51,731 nucleotides of DNA from JAAYCI01 sp964370445 (lineage in GTDB: Bacteria; Bacillota; Clostridia; Oscillospirales; Ruminococcaceae): positions 1-51,731 of the forward strand of contig CAYJJK010000005.1 in the NCBI GenBank assembly GCA_964370445.1, written 5' to 3'. A program made the position numbers and the translations under genes. The notes under the pieces are model-generated. The model made no database searches. It was not told the origin of the DNA and saw only the letters and a program-made list of their open reading frames with translations. This document shows, in pieces, positions 9,023 to 17,067 of the stretch (position 1 is its first letter; each line of letters opens with the position of its first letter).

Positions 9023-9182
9023 ACCCTATGCGGTGTGACCTTCAAAAAATATCGTCACAAAGTGTAACTTTGTGACACAGCTGTCCTTTTACCGCGCACT
9101 CAAATAATACGTGCCCTTTAATAAAAGTTTTACTCAATTTTTTACAAAAAATTGCAGGGTTTGGGGCGGCGCCCCAAGGTCT
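9023..9182 (+). repeat. Right inverted repeat flanking the flagellin gene (repeat family B, copy 2)
   Basis: Plus-strand counterpart of 6433-6590. The hairpin GTCACAAAGT/ACTTTGTGAC (9054-9076) differs from the left copy at one base pair on both arms (T-A here, C-G there), a compensatory change that keeps the stem intact. The region 8757-9022 before it holds no convincing gene. Confidence 0.85.
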
Positions 9183-9310
9183 TATACAGGTAGCACCCAA
9201 GAAAATTGCATATTTTAAGCGGTTTTGCTTGCATCTTGTGCTGTGGCATGGTTAAATAGTAATGATTGCTTTATGCCGTGAAGAGCGGTGAAAGAAAGGG
9301 GAAACGAATT

Positions 9311-10834
9311 TTGTCGAATACGATGTGGACGCTAATTGCTTTTGTATGTTATGTGGGTGTGATGATTGCGATTGGGGGCTTTTTCTTTAAAAAGTCCGAC
9401 AGTTTGAGCGATTATTTTTTGGGAGGACGTCAGCTTAACTCTTGGGTGGCAGCTTTTTCTGCACAAGCCTCGGATATGTCGGGCTGGTTGCTTATGGGTT
9501 TGCCGGGCGCGGTGTATGCGCTGGGCACAAACCAAGTGTGGATTGCTGTGGGGCTTGCCATTGGCACGGCGCTGAACTGGATATTGGTGGCAAAACGCTT
9601 GCGTCGCTACACCATTAAGGCGGGGGATGCCATCACGGTTCCGCAATATTTTGAGAATCGATTCCACGACACATCCCGTATGTTGCGTGTGGTATCCAGT
9701 GTTGTAATTGCAATGTTTTTCACCGTGTATACAGCCTCGGCTTTTGTGGCGGGCGGCACGTTGTTTTCGCAGGTATTTGGTATTTCTTATCAAGTGGCGC
9801 TTACCATTGGCGCTTTGATTATTTTGTTGTATACCTTTTTGGGTGGCTTTTCGGCTGTGAGCTGGACGGATATGGTGCAAGGAGCCTTGATGCTAATTGC
9901 CATTTTAAGCGTGCCCATATTGGCTTTTGTGGCCATAGGTGGCATGGGTGGATTAGAAGGCGCTGTATCACCCGAGTTTTTAAGTGTTTCCACCACAGAT
10001 ACAGGCGAAGCGGTGGGTGCAATTTCCATCATTTCGCAGCTTGCTTGGGGGCTTGGCTATTTTGGGATGCCGCATATCTTGGTGCGGTTTATGGCCATTC
10101 GTCGCGAAAAAAGTGTAAACAAATCTGCCACGATTGCCATTGTGTGGGTGGTGTTGTCGCTAACATTTTCGGTGTTTGTGGGTATTGTGGGCCGAGCCTT
10201 TTTGCCCGGGCTGGAAGATTCGGAAACGGTATTTATTGCTATGATACAAGAGGTGTTTATGCAGGCCGATTCCATTGTATATTTACCGATAGTGGGCGGG
10301 CTTTTCCTGTGTGGTATCTTGGCGGCCATCATGTCTACAGCCGATTCACAACTTTTGGTAACGGCGGCTTCCATCACCGGTGATATCTACCGTGGTTTCA
10401 TTCGCAAAAAAGCCACCGACCGGCACTATGTATGGTTTAGCCGCGTGGTGGTGGCTGTGGTGGCATTGGTGGCATATCTTATCGCAATGAATCCAAGCTC
10501 TGGTATTATGAGCCTTGTGGCAAATGCATGGTCCGGTTTTGGGTCGGCTTTTGGTGCGTTGGTATTGCTGAGCTTGTATTGGAAAAAAGTGACACGCAAT
10601 GCCGCGGTGACGGGAATTATATCCGGTGGACTTACTGTGTTGGTGTGGGACTATTTGCCGATTATTGGTGGGCAAACACTGGCTGCTGTAACCGGCCTGT
10701 ACTCATTGGTGCCCGGCTTTGCCATTTCGCTTGTAGGCATTGTTTTGGTAAGTCTGCTTGCAAAACAAAGTGAAAGCGAAAAATTGGCAGCACAGTTTGA
10801 TGAAGTATTTAGTGGGGAACTAAGTGAGGAATAG
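9311..10834 (+). CDS. putP: Sodium/proline symporter (SSS family)
   Basis: Multi-pass membrane transporter of 507 residues, matching PutP in length and sequence. The first helix starts at MWTLIAFVCYVGVM, and the signature DYFLGGRQLNSWVAAFSAQASDMSGWLLMGLPG corresponds to the TM1-TM2 Na+/proline-binding region (given here only as a pattern of conserved Gly and Ser). About 12-13 hydrophobic segments follow. It imports proline with Na+ for nutrition or osmoprotection. The likely start is TTG at 9311, 9 nt after AAAGGGG (9295-9301); ATG 9323 is the alternative. It stands alone, between two structured repeats. Substrate choice within the SSS family is inferred from similarity. Confidence 0.9.
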   Translation: MSNTMWTLIAFVCYVGVMIAIGGFFFKKSDSLSDYFLGGRQLNSWVAAFSAQASDMSGWLLMGLPGAVYALGTNQVWIAVGLAIGTALNWILVAKRLRRYTIKAGDAITVPQYFENRFHDTSRMLRVVSSVVIAMFFTVYTASAFVAGGTLFSQVFGISYQVALTIGALIILLYTFLGGFSAVSWTDMVQGALMLIAILSVPILAFVAIGGMGGLEGAVSPEFLSVSTTDTGEAVGAISIISQLAWGLGYFGMPHILVRFMAIRREKSVNKSATIAIVWVVLSLTFSVFVGIVGRAFLPGLEDSETVFIAMIQEVFMQADSIVYLPIVGGLFLCGILAAIMSTADSQLLVTAASITGDIYRGFIRKKATDRHYVWFSRVVVAVVALVAYLIAMNPSSGIMSLVANAWSGFGSAFGALVLLSLYWKKVTRNAAVTGIISGGLTVLVWDYLPIIGGQTLAAVTGLYSLVPGFAISLVGIVLVSLLAKQSESEKLAAQFDEVFSGELSEE

Positions 10835-10845
10835 TGTGTTGCGAG

Positions 10846-10935
10846 AAGGTCAAGGTCAAGGTCAAGGTCTTGGAACCCCTTTCTTCGAAAGAAAGGGGTT
10901 CCAAGCCTCCCCAAAAAACTTTTATTTTAAGGCGT
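10846..10935 (-). repeat. Structured intergenic repeat related to family B, with AAGGTC tandem repeats
   Basis: Four tandem AAGGTC hexamers (10846-10869) lead into a 15-bp perfect hairpin, CTTGGAACCCCTTTC (10869-10883) with GAAAGGGGTTCCAAG (10891-10905). Read on the minus strand, the far end has the TTAAAATAAAAGTTTT lead-in also found in family B. It lies directly after putP and could act as its terminator, although the T run is on the minus-strand side. Confidence 0.6.
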
Positions 10936-11000
10936 TTTTTAACGTTGGTTGAATCCTTAGGGTAGAAAAGAGTGATTATAGGGGTGCATAGTGATAAACG

Positions 11001-11029
11001 AAAAAGGCAGAGCTTAGCTCTGCCTTTTT
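11001..11029. terminator. Bidirectional rho-independent terminator
   Basis: AAAAAGGCAGAGC and GCTCTGCCTTTTT form a perfect 13-bp stem with a TTA loop, with A and T runs on the two sides. It lies between convergent putP and the CofE-like gene. Confidence 0.85.
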
Positions 11030-11120
11030 TTGCAGTTTTTTGGGGTGTTGTTTGGGCGACGTCAAAACGGGTATGGATCTTAGTTTGTAGCGACAAAACA
11101 AGAAAGTGGAAAATCGGTCA

Positions 11121-11148
11121 AAGTATGCAGAGGTTTCTCTGCATACTT
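11121..11148. terminator. Second hairpin between putP and the CofE-like gene
   Basis: A perfect 12-bp stem, AAGTATGCAGAG/CTCTGCATACTT, with a GTTT loop. The following T run is weak, so the terminator role is less certain. Confidence 0.5.
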
Positions 11149-11221
11149 CTTTAGATAGCGGTGTTTTGTCTGTGATAAAATTTCCATATTGACGGTTTAC
11201 AATCGGCTTGCATAAAAATCG

Positions 11222-11303
11222 CCCTTAAACAAAAGTTTTTGCCCTTGCTTTTTTCAAAAAGCAAGCAGGGTTTGGGGCGGCGCCCCAAGGTCTTTGGGTA
11301 TAC
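11222..11303 (+). repeat. Repeat family B, copy 3 (short form)
   Basis: GCCCTTAAACAAAAGTTTTT, then a stem CTTGCTTTTT/AAAAAGCAAG, then TTGGGGCGGCGCCCCAA and GGTCTT. The first stem differs in sequence from copies 1 and 2 but keeps its pairing. It abuts the stop codon of the CofE-like gene. Confidence 0.8.
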
Positions 11304-11304
11304 G

Positions 11305-12486
11305 CTACTCACTGGCATAGTTTGTGAAGTATCCTTTGATATATACAACAGGCGTGCCGCGGTCTCCGCTACCACTTACAAGGTCACACAAGCTACCAAG
11401 AAGGTCTGTGTAGCGGCGGGGGGTGGTGCCTTGGGCAGCCATTTTACCCACAAGGTCGTGGTCTTTTTTGCGGATATGGTTTAAAACGCTTTCACGCAGG
11501 GCTTCTCCGGAAAGATCGCATAGGTCGTTGTCGGCAAGATATTTCATTTTGATTTCATTTGGCGTGCCCATAAGCCCTTTTGTGTAGCCCGGAGCAACAA
11601 CCGGGTCGGCAAATTCCCAGATACCACCTACGGGATCTTTAAAGCAACCGTCGCCATACACAAGCACTTCTACGTTTTTTTCGGTAGCATCTTTTAGAAG
11701 TTTTTGCAAATTGTCTACAAGGGCTTGGCTGTCTCGAGGAAAAAGTTTCACCTTATCGGGTGTGGCCATATTGCTACCCAAAAGCCCATAATCAGCGTTG
11801 TAGCCGCTGCCGTCGATGCTTTCATTTAAAATGTCATCAAGGCCCAAAACTTTGCTGGCGCCTTGTTTTGTAAGGGTGCGTTTTGTGCGGTGCCTTGTAT
11901 GGATGTCGCAGCAAAGAACTTTGTCGGTGTACTTTAAAATGTCGGCAGGGTTATTTGAAAAAATAACCTCGATATGTTCGCCAAAAGATTTGTAAAATTG
12001 GATATAATCCATACCGGTGAAAGGGTGCACAGTATCGTGGCCAAAAACACGTCGAAAATCTTTTTCGGTAAAATAGTCACGGTAGGGGTCTACATCCTTG
12101 TTTTCTATTTGCTCCCAGCTCACAAGTTCGTTGCCCACTTCGTCTGCGGGGTAAGAAAGCTGAATATATAGCTTGTCGCAGGCTTGTGCAATGGATTTAA
12201 GCAAAATGGAGAACCGGTTACGGCTGAGAATGGGGAACACAATGCCAAGCGAACCTCCACCAAATTTTGCTTGTATATCGCTTGCAATTTGCTCGCAAGT
12301 GACATAGTTGCCCTGTGTGCGTGCCACCACCGATTCGGTGATGCCAATGATATCACCGTCTTCAACGGCAAATCCCTCGGCCGAGGCAGTGTTTAAAACG
12401 CTTTCGCAAATGGATTTGGCAAGGTCATCGCCCTCTTTGAAGATGGGGGAAACAATGCCCCTTGCGGTTACGCCGGTGTGTCTCAT
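11305..12486 (-). CDS. CofE-like (coenzyme F420-0:L-glutamate ligase family) protein
   Basis: A 393-residue protein. The N-terminal half has the family pattern DGDIIGITESVVARTQGNYV and a conserved Arg/Asn strand (PILSRNRFS); later segments include VYGDGCFKDPVGGIWEFADP and the C-terminal GTPRRYTDLLGSLCDLVSG-like region. It belongs with the large Firmicutes branch annotated as F420-0 gamma-glutamyl ligase homologs. True CofE adds glutamate to F420; F420 is not known from most Clostridia, and this branch is longer than CofE, so it may ligate an amino acid to another acceptor. The start is ATG 12486 with GGAGAG upstream. It follows asnA by 57 bp on the same strand, which suggests an aspartate/asparagine-linked function. 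Confidence 0.75.
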   Translation of the reverse strand: MRHTGVTARGIVSPIFKEGDDLAKSICESVLNTASAEGFAVEDGDIIGITESVVARTQGNYVTCEQIASDIQAKFGGGSLGIVFPILSRNRFSILLKSIAQACDKLYIQLSYPADEVGNELVSWEQIENKDVDPYRDYFTEKDFRRVFGHDTVHPFTGMDYIQFYKSFGEHIEVIFSNNPADILKYTDKVLCCDIHTRHRTKRTLTKQGASKVLGLDDILNESIDGSGYNADYGLLGSNMATPDKVKLFPRDSQALVDNLQKLLKDATEKNVEVLVYGDGCFKDPVGGIWEFADPVVAPGYTKGLMGTPNEIKMKYLADNDLCDLSGEALRESVLNHIRKKDHDLVGKMAAQGTTPRRYTDLLGSLCDLVSGSGDRGTPVVYIKGYFTNYASE

Positions 12487-12543
12487 AAAAAGCTCTCCTT
12501 TTCCATAAAGATAAAACAGTTTAAATCGCACAAATGCGAGGGT

Positions 12544-13530
12544 TTATAAGATGGGGATATTGTTTTTTTGGCACTCATCCAGCATCTCTTGAGGCCAAAT
12601 TGAGGTTTGGACTTCGCCAATATGGGCTTTTTCAAGCATGAGCATGCAAAGGCGACTTTGCCCTATGCCACCGCCAATGGTGAGGGGGAGTTCATCGGCC
12701 AGAAGAGCTTTGTGGAAGGGGAAGGAAAGCCGGTCTTCCTTGCCGGATTCCTTTAATTGGGCCTGCAAACGCTCGGCGTCCACACGTATGCCCATGGAAG
12801 ATAGCTCTAAGGCGGCTTCAATCATGGGGTAGTATACCAAAATGTCGCCGTTTAACGTCCAGTCATCATAATCGGGGGCGCGGCCATCGTGTGGGGCGCC
12901 GCTGGCCAGCTTTCCACCTATGCCGATAAGGAAAACAGCACCATATTCTTTGGCAATGGCATTTTCTCGTTGTTTTGGGGTCATTTCAGGAAACCGTTGC
13001 TCAAGTTCTGCGGTGGTGATAAAGTGGATGTCTTTTGGCAAATCGATGTTGATTTGGGGATGTTTTTCACGAACCATGCTTGCCACACGATACAAAACAC
13101 TATAAATGGAACGCACAGTTTTTTCGAGGTAGTCAATGGTTCTATCCTCTCGAGTAAGCACTTTTTCCCAGTCCCATTGGTCTACATAAAGAGAATGGAT
13201 GGCGTCACATACCTCATCACGTCGAATGGCGTTCATGTCGGTATAAATGCCTGTGCCGGGTCTAAAGCCATAGCGTCCCAGCGCATGACGCTTCCATTTT
13301 GCCAAGCTGTGTACAACTTCGGCTATTTTTCCTGTTTCTTTGATATCAAAAGAAACCGAGCGTTCTATGCCGTTTAAATTATCGTTCAGGCCGCTGGATT
13401 CCATAAGAAATAACGGTGCGGAAACACGCGTGAGGTCTAACTCTTTCCCCAATTCGGCCTCAAAATGGTCTTTTACAAACTTAATTGCTTTTTCGGTTTG
13501 AATCAAATCTAACTTTGGTGTATAGTGCAT
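12544..13530 (-). CDS. asnA: Aspartate-ammonia ligase
   Basis: AsnA-type asparagine synthetase of 328 residues, the typical length, which makes asparagine from aspartate, ammonia and ATP. It has the class II synthetase-like core with GIERSVSFDIKE, AIRRDEVCDAIHSLYVDQWDWEK, GAPHDGRAPDYDDW and the C-terminal GGGIGQSRLCMLMLEK region that binds ATP. The start ATG at 13530 has GGAGAGGAG upstream. The gene begins a two-gene unit with the CofE-like ligase. Its promoter overlaps a 9-bp dyad, which suggests repressor control. Confidence 0.96.
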   Translation of the reverse strand: MHYTPKLDLIQTEKAIKFVKDHFEAELGKELDLTRVSAPLFLMESSGLNDNLNGIERSVSFDIKETGKIAEVVHSLAKWKRHALGRYGFRPGTGIYTDMNAIRRDEVCDAIHSLYVDQWDWEKVLTREDRTIDYLEKTVRSIYSVLYRVASMVREKHPQINIDLPKDIHFITTAELEQRFPEMTPKQRENAIAKEYGAVFLIGIGGKLASGAPHDGRAPDYDDWTLNGDILVYYPMIEAALELSSMGIRVDAERLQAQLKESGKEDRLSFPFHKALLADELPLTIGGGIGQSRLCMLMLEKAHIGEVQTSIWPQEMLDECQKNNIPIL

Positions 13531-13554
13531 AAAAATCTCCTCTCCAATTTGGAA

Positions 13555-13583
13555 GATGATATAGTCTATTCAATTATATCATC
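13555..13583 (-). promoter_or_regulatory. asnA promoter (extended -10) overlapping a dyad operator
   Basis: On the minus strand TGATATAAT (TATAAT at 13573-13578) is an extended -10 element. A 9-bp inverted repeat, GATGATATA (13555-13563) and TATATCATC (13575-13583), overlaps it and the start site. No strong -35 is seen. The dyad may be an operator or a leader hairpin; the regulator is unknown. Confidence 0.5.
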
Positions 13584-13653
13584 CACACCCTAGTATTAGT
13601 ATACGAAAAATATCATAATTCGGCAAGTTGTGCTTATTGTTACAATCAACTGG

Positions 13654-14925
13654 CTATAAATGGAAGTGGTTGGGCGTTTGATGCAAAGAGTTCAAAACCA
13701 CTTCCGTGAGGTTTTCAATACTTTTTTGAAAATGCGGTGGACGGTGAAAATGGACATCGGCAGCATTTTCGTAAAGGGGACGACGCTGAGATTCAAGCTC
13801 TTTCAGGTCATTTATATTGCGAGACAAGGGCCTATGATTGCCAACAGCCAGTTGTTCAAGAGGACAATCTACCCAAATCAATAGTCCGTTTTGGCGAAGG
13901 GCATCGATGTTTTCTTGGCGCAAAATCACGCCGCCGCCGGTGGAAATAACTTGGCCGTTTTGTTTGCCCACCTGTTTTGCAATGCGGCTTTCAATATCGC
14001 GAAAAGCAGCTTCACCATCTGCTTCGATGATGTTTTTAGCACTACGACCCTCTTGTTCTTCTAGCAGCAAATCCATATCAACAAACTGACGCTCCATTTT
14101 TTGAGCCAAAAGCCGCCCAAGACTGGTTTTTCCACAACCTGGCATGCCGATAAGCACAAGATTACATGTTTGTTTCCATAGTGCAGTGCAAAGTTCGGCG
14201 GTGCGTTGTAGGGGTTGTTCTTTTTTTAAAAATAGAGCAGAAGCGGCCCGAGCTTGCTCTGCCAACATGGCAAGCCCACCTATAGCGGGAATACCCAGTT
14301 TTTCAGCTTCGAGAATGAGAGTGGTTTTGGCGGGGTTATAAACAACATCCACAACGCCTTCAAGATGCTGAAAATAAGTGGGGGAAATAACAAGCTCTCC
14401 GTTGTTTGGGTACATCCCCACCGGGGTTGTGTTGATAAGAAGATGAATGTTGTCTAATTTTTTTGCCATTTCGTAAGAAATGGTGTCGCCGTTTGGTGTG
14501 CGGCTGGCAACAAACATCTGAGAAATTCCCATTTTTTTCAATACATAGCGTGCAGTGCGTGCAGTGCCACCATCACCCAATATCAAGGCGCGTTTTTGCT
14601 GTAAATTTTTCATTACGCAACGAACTAAAAGAGAAAGGCCTGCCACATCGGTGTTATAGCCATACAATGCTCCATCTTCATTGACCAAAGTGTTTACAGC
14701 ACCGATTTCTCTGGCTGTTTCGTCCAGATTTGTGCAATATTTAATTGCTGCTTGTTTATAAGGGATCGTGATGTTTACACCGGAAAAAAGACGGTTTTTC
14801 ATAAATTCGGCAAACGCATCCTCGTCCAAGGCATAACAATCATAAGGCGTATCCCCAAGTTGTTCGTGTAAAAATGGCGAGTAACTGTGCGACAACGTTT
14901 TACCAATTAAACCAAATTGCAACAT
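13654..14925 (-). CDS. aroE/aroK: Shikimate dehydrogenase-shikimate kinase fusion (AroE-AroK)
   Basis: Bifunctional protein of 423 residues for two consecutive shikimate-pathway steps. Residues 1-250 are AroE: LSHSYSP shikimate-binding serines, catalytic Lys57 in NITIPYK, NTD at 91-93, the NADP loop LGDGGTARTA and a Gly-rich GGLAMLAEQA end. Residues 255-423 are AroK: Walker A GMPGCGKT (260-267), the DMDLLLEEQEGRS segment, the STGGG loop and the HRPLS lid. NADPH-dependent reduction of 3-dehydroshikimate and ATP phosphorylation of shikimate would be coupled on one chain. It is not next to other aro genes and its start, ATG 14925, has GGAGAGG upstream. Confidence 0.95.
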   Translation of the reverse strand: MLQFGLIGKTLSHSYSPFLHEQLGDTPYDCYALDEDAFAEFMKNRLFSGVNITIPYKQAAIKYCTNLDETAREIGAVNTLVNEDGALYGYNTDVAGLSLLVRCVMKNLQQKRALILGDGGTARTARYVLKKMGISQMFVASRTPNGDTISYEMAKKLDNIHLLINTTPVGMYPNNGELVISPTYFQHLEGVVDVVYNPAKTTLILEAEKLGIPAIGGLAMLAEQARAASALFLKKEQPLQRTAELCTALWKQTCNLVLIGMPGCGKTSLGRLLAQKMERQFVDMDLLLEEQEGRSAKNIIEADGEAAFRDIESRIAKQVGKQNGQVISTGGGVILRQENIDALRQNGLLIWVDCPLEQLAVGNHRPLSRNINDLKELESQRRPLYENAADVHFHRPPHFQKSIENLTEVVLNSLHQTPNHFHL

Positions 14926-15260
14926 AGCCTCTCCTTTGCGTTGAATTTAAAAATATGCACAAGTGGCAACCACTGCATTTCAAAAATAAAGTGTGTCGAG
15001 TGCAATACTCATAATGTACCATAAATACAGTGAATTTGTCCAACTTCGGTAAAATTCACAATAAATAGGAAAATACTATTTCAATAAAAATAATGGCTTT
15101 GAGGAGCTTTGTAAACAGCGATTTTATCGGATAGCCAGAATTTTGTTACTTTTGAATTCTATCGGGTTGCCATGTGTAAAATCAGTCTGCGTAGTAGCCG
15201 TTGCCTCGGTTTGATTTTGTGATAATGAAGAAAAAGATGAAAACAATCTTGAAAACCACT
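14926..15260. other. Divergent intergenic region, no gene seen
   Basis: AT-rich DNA between the divergent AroE-AroK and zinc-ribbon genes. It should hold both promoters, but apart from the plus-strand one at 15261-15288 I see no confident element. Confidence 0.4.
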
Positions 15261-15288
15261 TTGAATAGGCTTGAAAATAAGATATAAT
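15261..15288 (+). promoter_or_regulatory. Sigma-A-type promoter of the zinc-ribbon repeat protein
   Basis: TTGAAT (15261-15266), a 16-bp spacer and TATAAT (15283-15288). Confidence 0.6.
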
Positions 15289-15336
15289 AAAGTAAATAAT
15301 ATTTTGTGAATACTGAAACAAGAGAGGCATAAACGT

Positions 15337-16887
15337 ATGGAAAATCGCCCAAACCACTGCACAAATTGTGGAAGCACACTGAATGCCGGTAGCTCATTTT
15401 GTAGAAATTGCGGAAAGCATTTTGAAATAACACCACAGACGCAGAACCCCCAAATTACAACGCCCACGCAGCCGGAGCCCGCTTACGGGCAGGGGTATAC
15501 ACAACAGGCGATGCCCACGCAGCCGGAGCCCGCTTACGGGCAGGGGTACACACAACAGGCGGTGCCCACGCAGCCGGAGCCCGCTTACGGACAGGGGTAC
15601 ACACAACAGGCGATGCCCACGCAGCCGGAGCCCGCTTACGGGCAGGGGTATACACAACAGGCGATGCCCACNNNNNNNNNNNNNNNNNNNNNNNNNNNNN
15701 NNNNNNNNNNNNNNNNNNNNNNNNNNNNNNNNNNNNNNNNNNNNNNNNNNNNNNNNNNNNNNNNNNNNNNNGGGCAGGGGTATACACAACAGGCGATGCC
15801 CACACAGCCGGAGCCCACTTACGGGCAGGGGTACACACAACAGGCGATGTCCACGCAGCCGGAGCCCGCTTACGGGCAGGCAGGGGGGGACGTTGTGGTG
15901 CCAAGAGAAAAGAAATCGAAAGCACCGCTGGTTATTGTGCTGGTATTGATTTTGCTTGCGGCGCTTTGTGTGGTTGGCGGTATTTTCCTTAATATGGTTG
16001 TGTTGGTGCCAAATGAATACGACAATTTGAGAAGCAATATTTTGGCATCTGCTACGCCTGAAGAGGTTCTTTTGCAACAGGAGCAATGGCAAGAATTTTG
16101 GGAAAAACATCCGGATATTGTACAAGAGGATTTGCAAAGCTTGATGCAAGTGTGCGAGACTTATGAAAACGCACAAGATGGTGAAGCGCGATATATTGAA
16201 GCGATAGAGGCTTTAACTGCTATGCAAGAGTCCGGTGATGAAGCTGTGGCACTTGCGGCAGAAACATTACTATTTGCGGTGACGGATGAATACGTGAATT
16301 ATATGGAAAGCATAGGGGATACGGCCGAGCAGAGTGGCGACTGGGACACATGGATGGATGAGGTTTTAAATAATTTGAACGGAAGAACCGGAAGCGGAGC
16401 CATGGTGGAGGGCGGCGAAACTGCAAGTGGTGGTGCAACCGGAGAAACACAGCCGTTTGACTTGACAACGATACCGCTGCAAACAACGGGTGACGGCCTT
16501 GCTGTTTGGGACGAAGATGCAGGAGAGCGATACATTTCCTTTGATGCAGATAACGTTTCGGGCAAAGAAATTGTTTATTTCGAAGCTTTGTGCTTTTTCT
16601 TTGATGAAAGTGGGGCGCCGATGGCCGGAGAAAATAACGATAGAACATGGGAATACTACATTGATTCCTCAAGTGTAATTGCGCCGGGAGATGGGCACTG
16701 GGCCTCTGAAAACGGATATTGGGCTTGCGACGACCATACGGCTGCCACCTATGCAGTGCTTTTGGTTAGCTATGCAGAATATGCCGATGGCAGCACATGG
16801 GGAGAGTACTTTCAAGAAGAGCCCACCCAAGAGTTTGCAGATGAGCTGCAAGTGGAGGCAAATAACATCATGGCACAAGCATTGTAG
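15337..16887 (+). CDS. Zinc-ribbon membrane protein with 17-residue tandem repeats
   Basis: Unrecognised membrane protein of about 516 residues as assembled, but its true length is unknown because of a 100-N gap. The N-terminus is a short zinc ribbon, CTNCG...FCRNCGK. Next come tandem units of 17 residues (PTQPEPAYGQGYTQQAM), a basic spacer, one strong membrane helix (APLVIVLVLILLAALCVVGGIF) and an acidic, Gln- and Ala-rich external domain of about 290 residues with no family I recognise. The layout (cytoplasmic zinc ribbon, disordered linker, helix, outside domain) is shared with the gene at 38545. Such proteins are common in Clostridia and are often guessed to be envelope sensors. The repeats are PQY-rich and probably disordered. 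Confidence 0.8.
   Translation: MENRPNHCTNCGSTLNAGSSFCRNCGKHFEITPQTQNPQITTPTQPEPAYGQGYTQQAMPTQPEPAYGQGYTQQAVPTQPEPAYGQGYTQQAMPTQPEPAYGQGYTQQAMPXXXXXXXXXXXXXXXXXXXXXXXXXXXXXXXXXXGQGYTQQAMPTQPEPTYGQGYTQQAMSTQPEPAYGQAGGDVVVPREKKSKAPLVIVLVLILLAALCVVGGIFLNMVVLVPNEYDNLRSNILASATPEEVLLQQEQWQEFWEKHPDIVQEDLQSLMQVCETYENAQDGEARYIEAIEALTAMQESGDEAVALAAETLLFAVTDEYVNYMESIGDTAEQSGDWDTWMDEVLNNLNGRTGSGAMVEGGETASGGATGETQPFDLTTIPLQTTGDGLAVWDEDAGERYISFDADNVSGKEIVYFEALCFFFDESGAPMAGENNDRTWEYYIDSSSVIAPGDGHWASENGYWACDDHTAATYAVLLVSYAEYADGSTWGEYFQEEPTQEFADELQVEANNIMAQAL
15463..15882 (+). repeat. 51-bp coding tandem repeat
   Basis: Units start at 15463, 15514, 15565, 15616 and 15667, then after the N gap at 15799 and 15850. 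Each encodes 17 residues. Units differ by only a few bases (GCG/GTG, CGG/CAG and CCC/TCC changes), indicating recent expansion. Copy number is unknown because the gap is inside the array. Confidence 0.95.
15672..15771. other. Assembly gap of 100 N inside a coding repeat
   Basis: Exactly 100 N. The flanking repeat phase requires a gap of 70 + 51k bases, so 100 is a placeholder, although it happens to keep the frame. Confidence 0.97.
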
Positions 16888-16934
16888 CGCAAACATTGAA
16901 GAATAGCCAGGGAGATTTTATGCCGTAATAGGGC

Positions 16935-16965
16935 ACAAAATGTCCTTGACAAAAGGACGTTTTGT
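16935..16965. terminator. Terminator after the zinc-ribbon gene
   Basis: ACAAAATGTCCTT (16935-16947) pairs with AAGGACGTTTTGT (16953-16965) with one T-G pair, followed by T-rich sequence. Confidence 0.8.
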
Positions 16966-16996
16966 TATTTATGTCTGTGATTGAAGAATAAAACAC

Positions 16997-17026
16997 TTGT
17001 AATGCGGGTGTGATCTGTGTTATAGT
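16997..17026 (+). promoter_or_regulatory. Promoter of the UPF0735-hom-lysC unit
   Basis: TTGTAA (16997-17002), an 18-bp spacer and TATAGT (17021-17026), about 40 bp before the first start codon. Confidence 0.55.
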
Positions 17027-17067
17027 AAATGAGTTGAGTACAATTGTTTGTGAGAGGTGTACAATTC

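Noticed and set aside
8842..9075. Small hydrophobic protein
   Set aside because: No ribosome site; it runs into the inverted repeat and terminator-rich DNA.
6829..9182. Flagellin phase switch by promoter inversion
   Set aside because: The sigma-28 promoter lies inside the repeats with the gene, so inversion would not uncouple them.
15463..15882. CRISPR array suspected from 51-bp repeats
   Set aside because: The repeats are contiguous without spacers and are translated in frame; likewise at 38656-39145.
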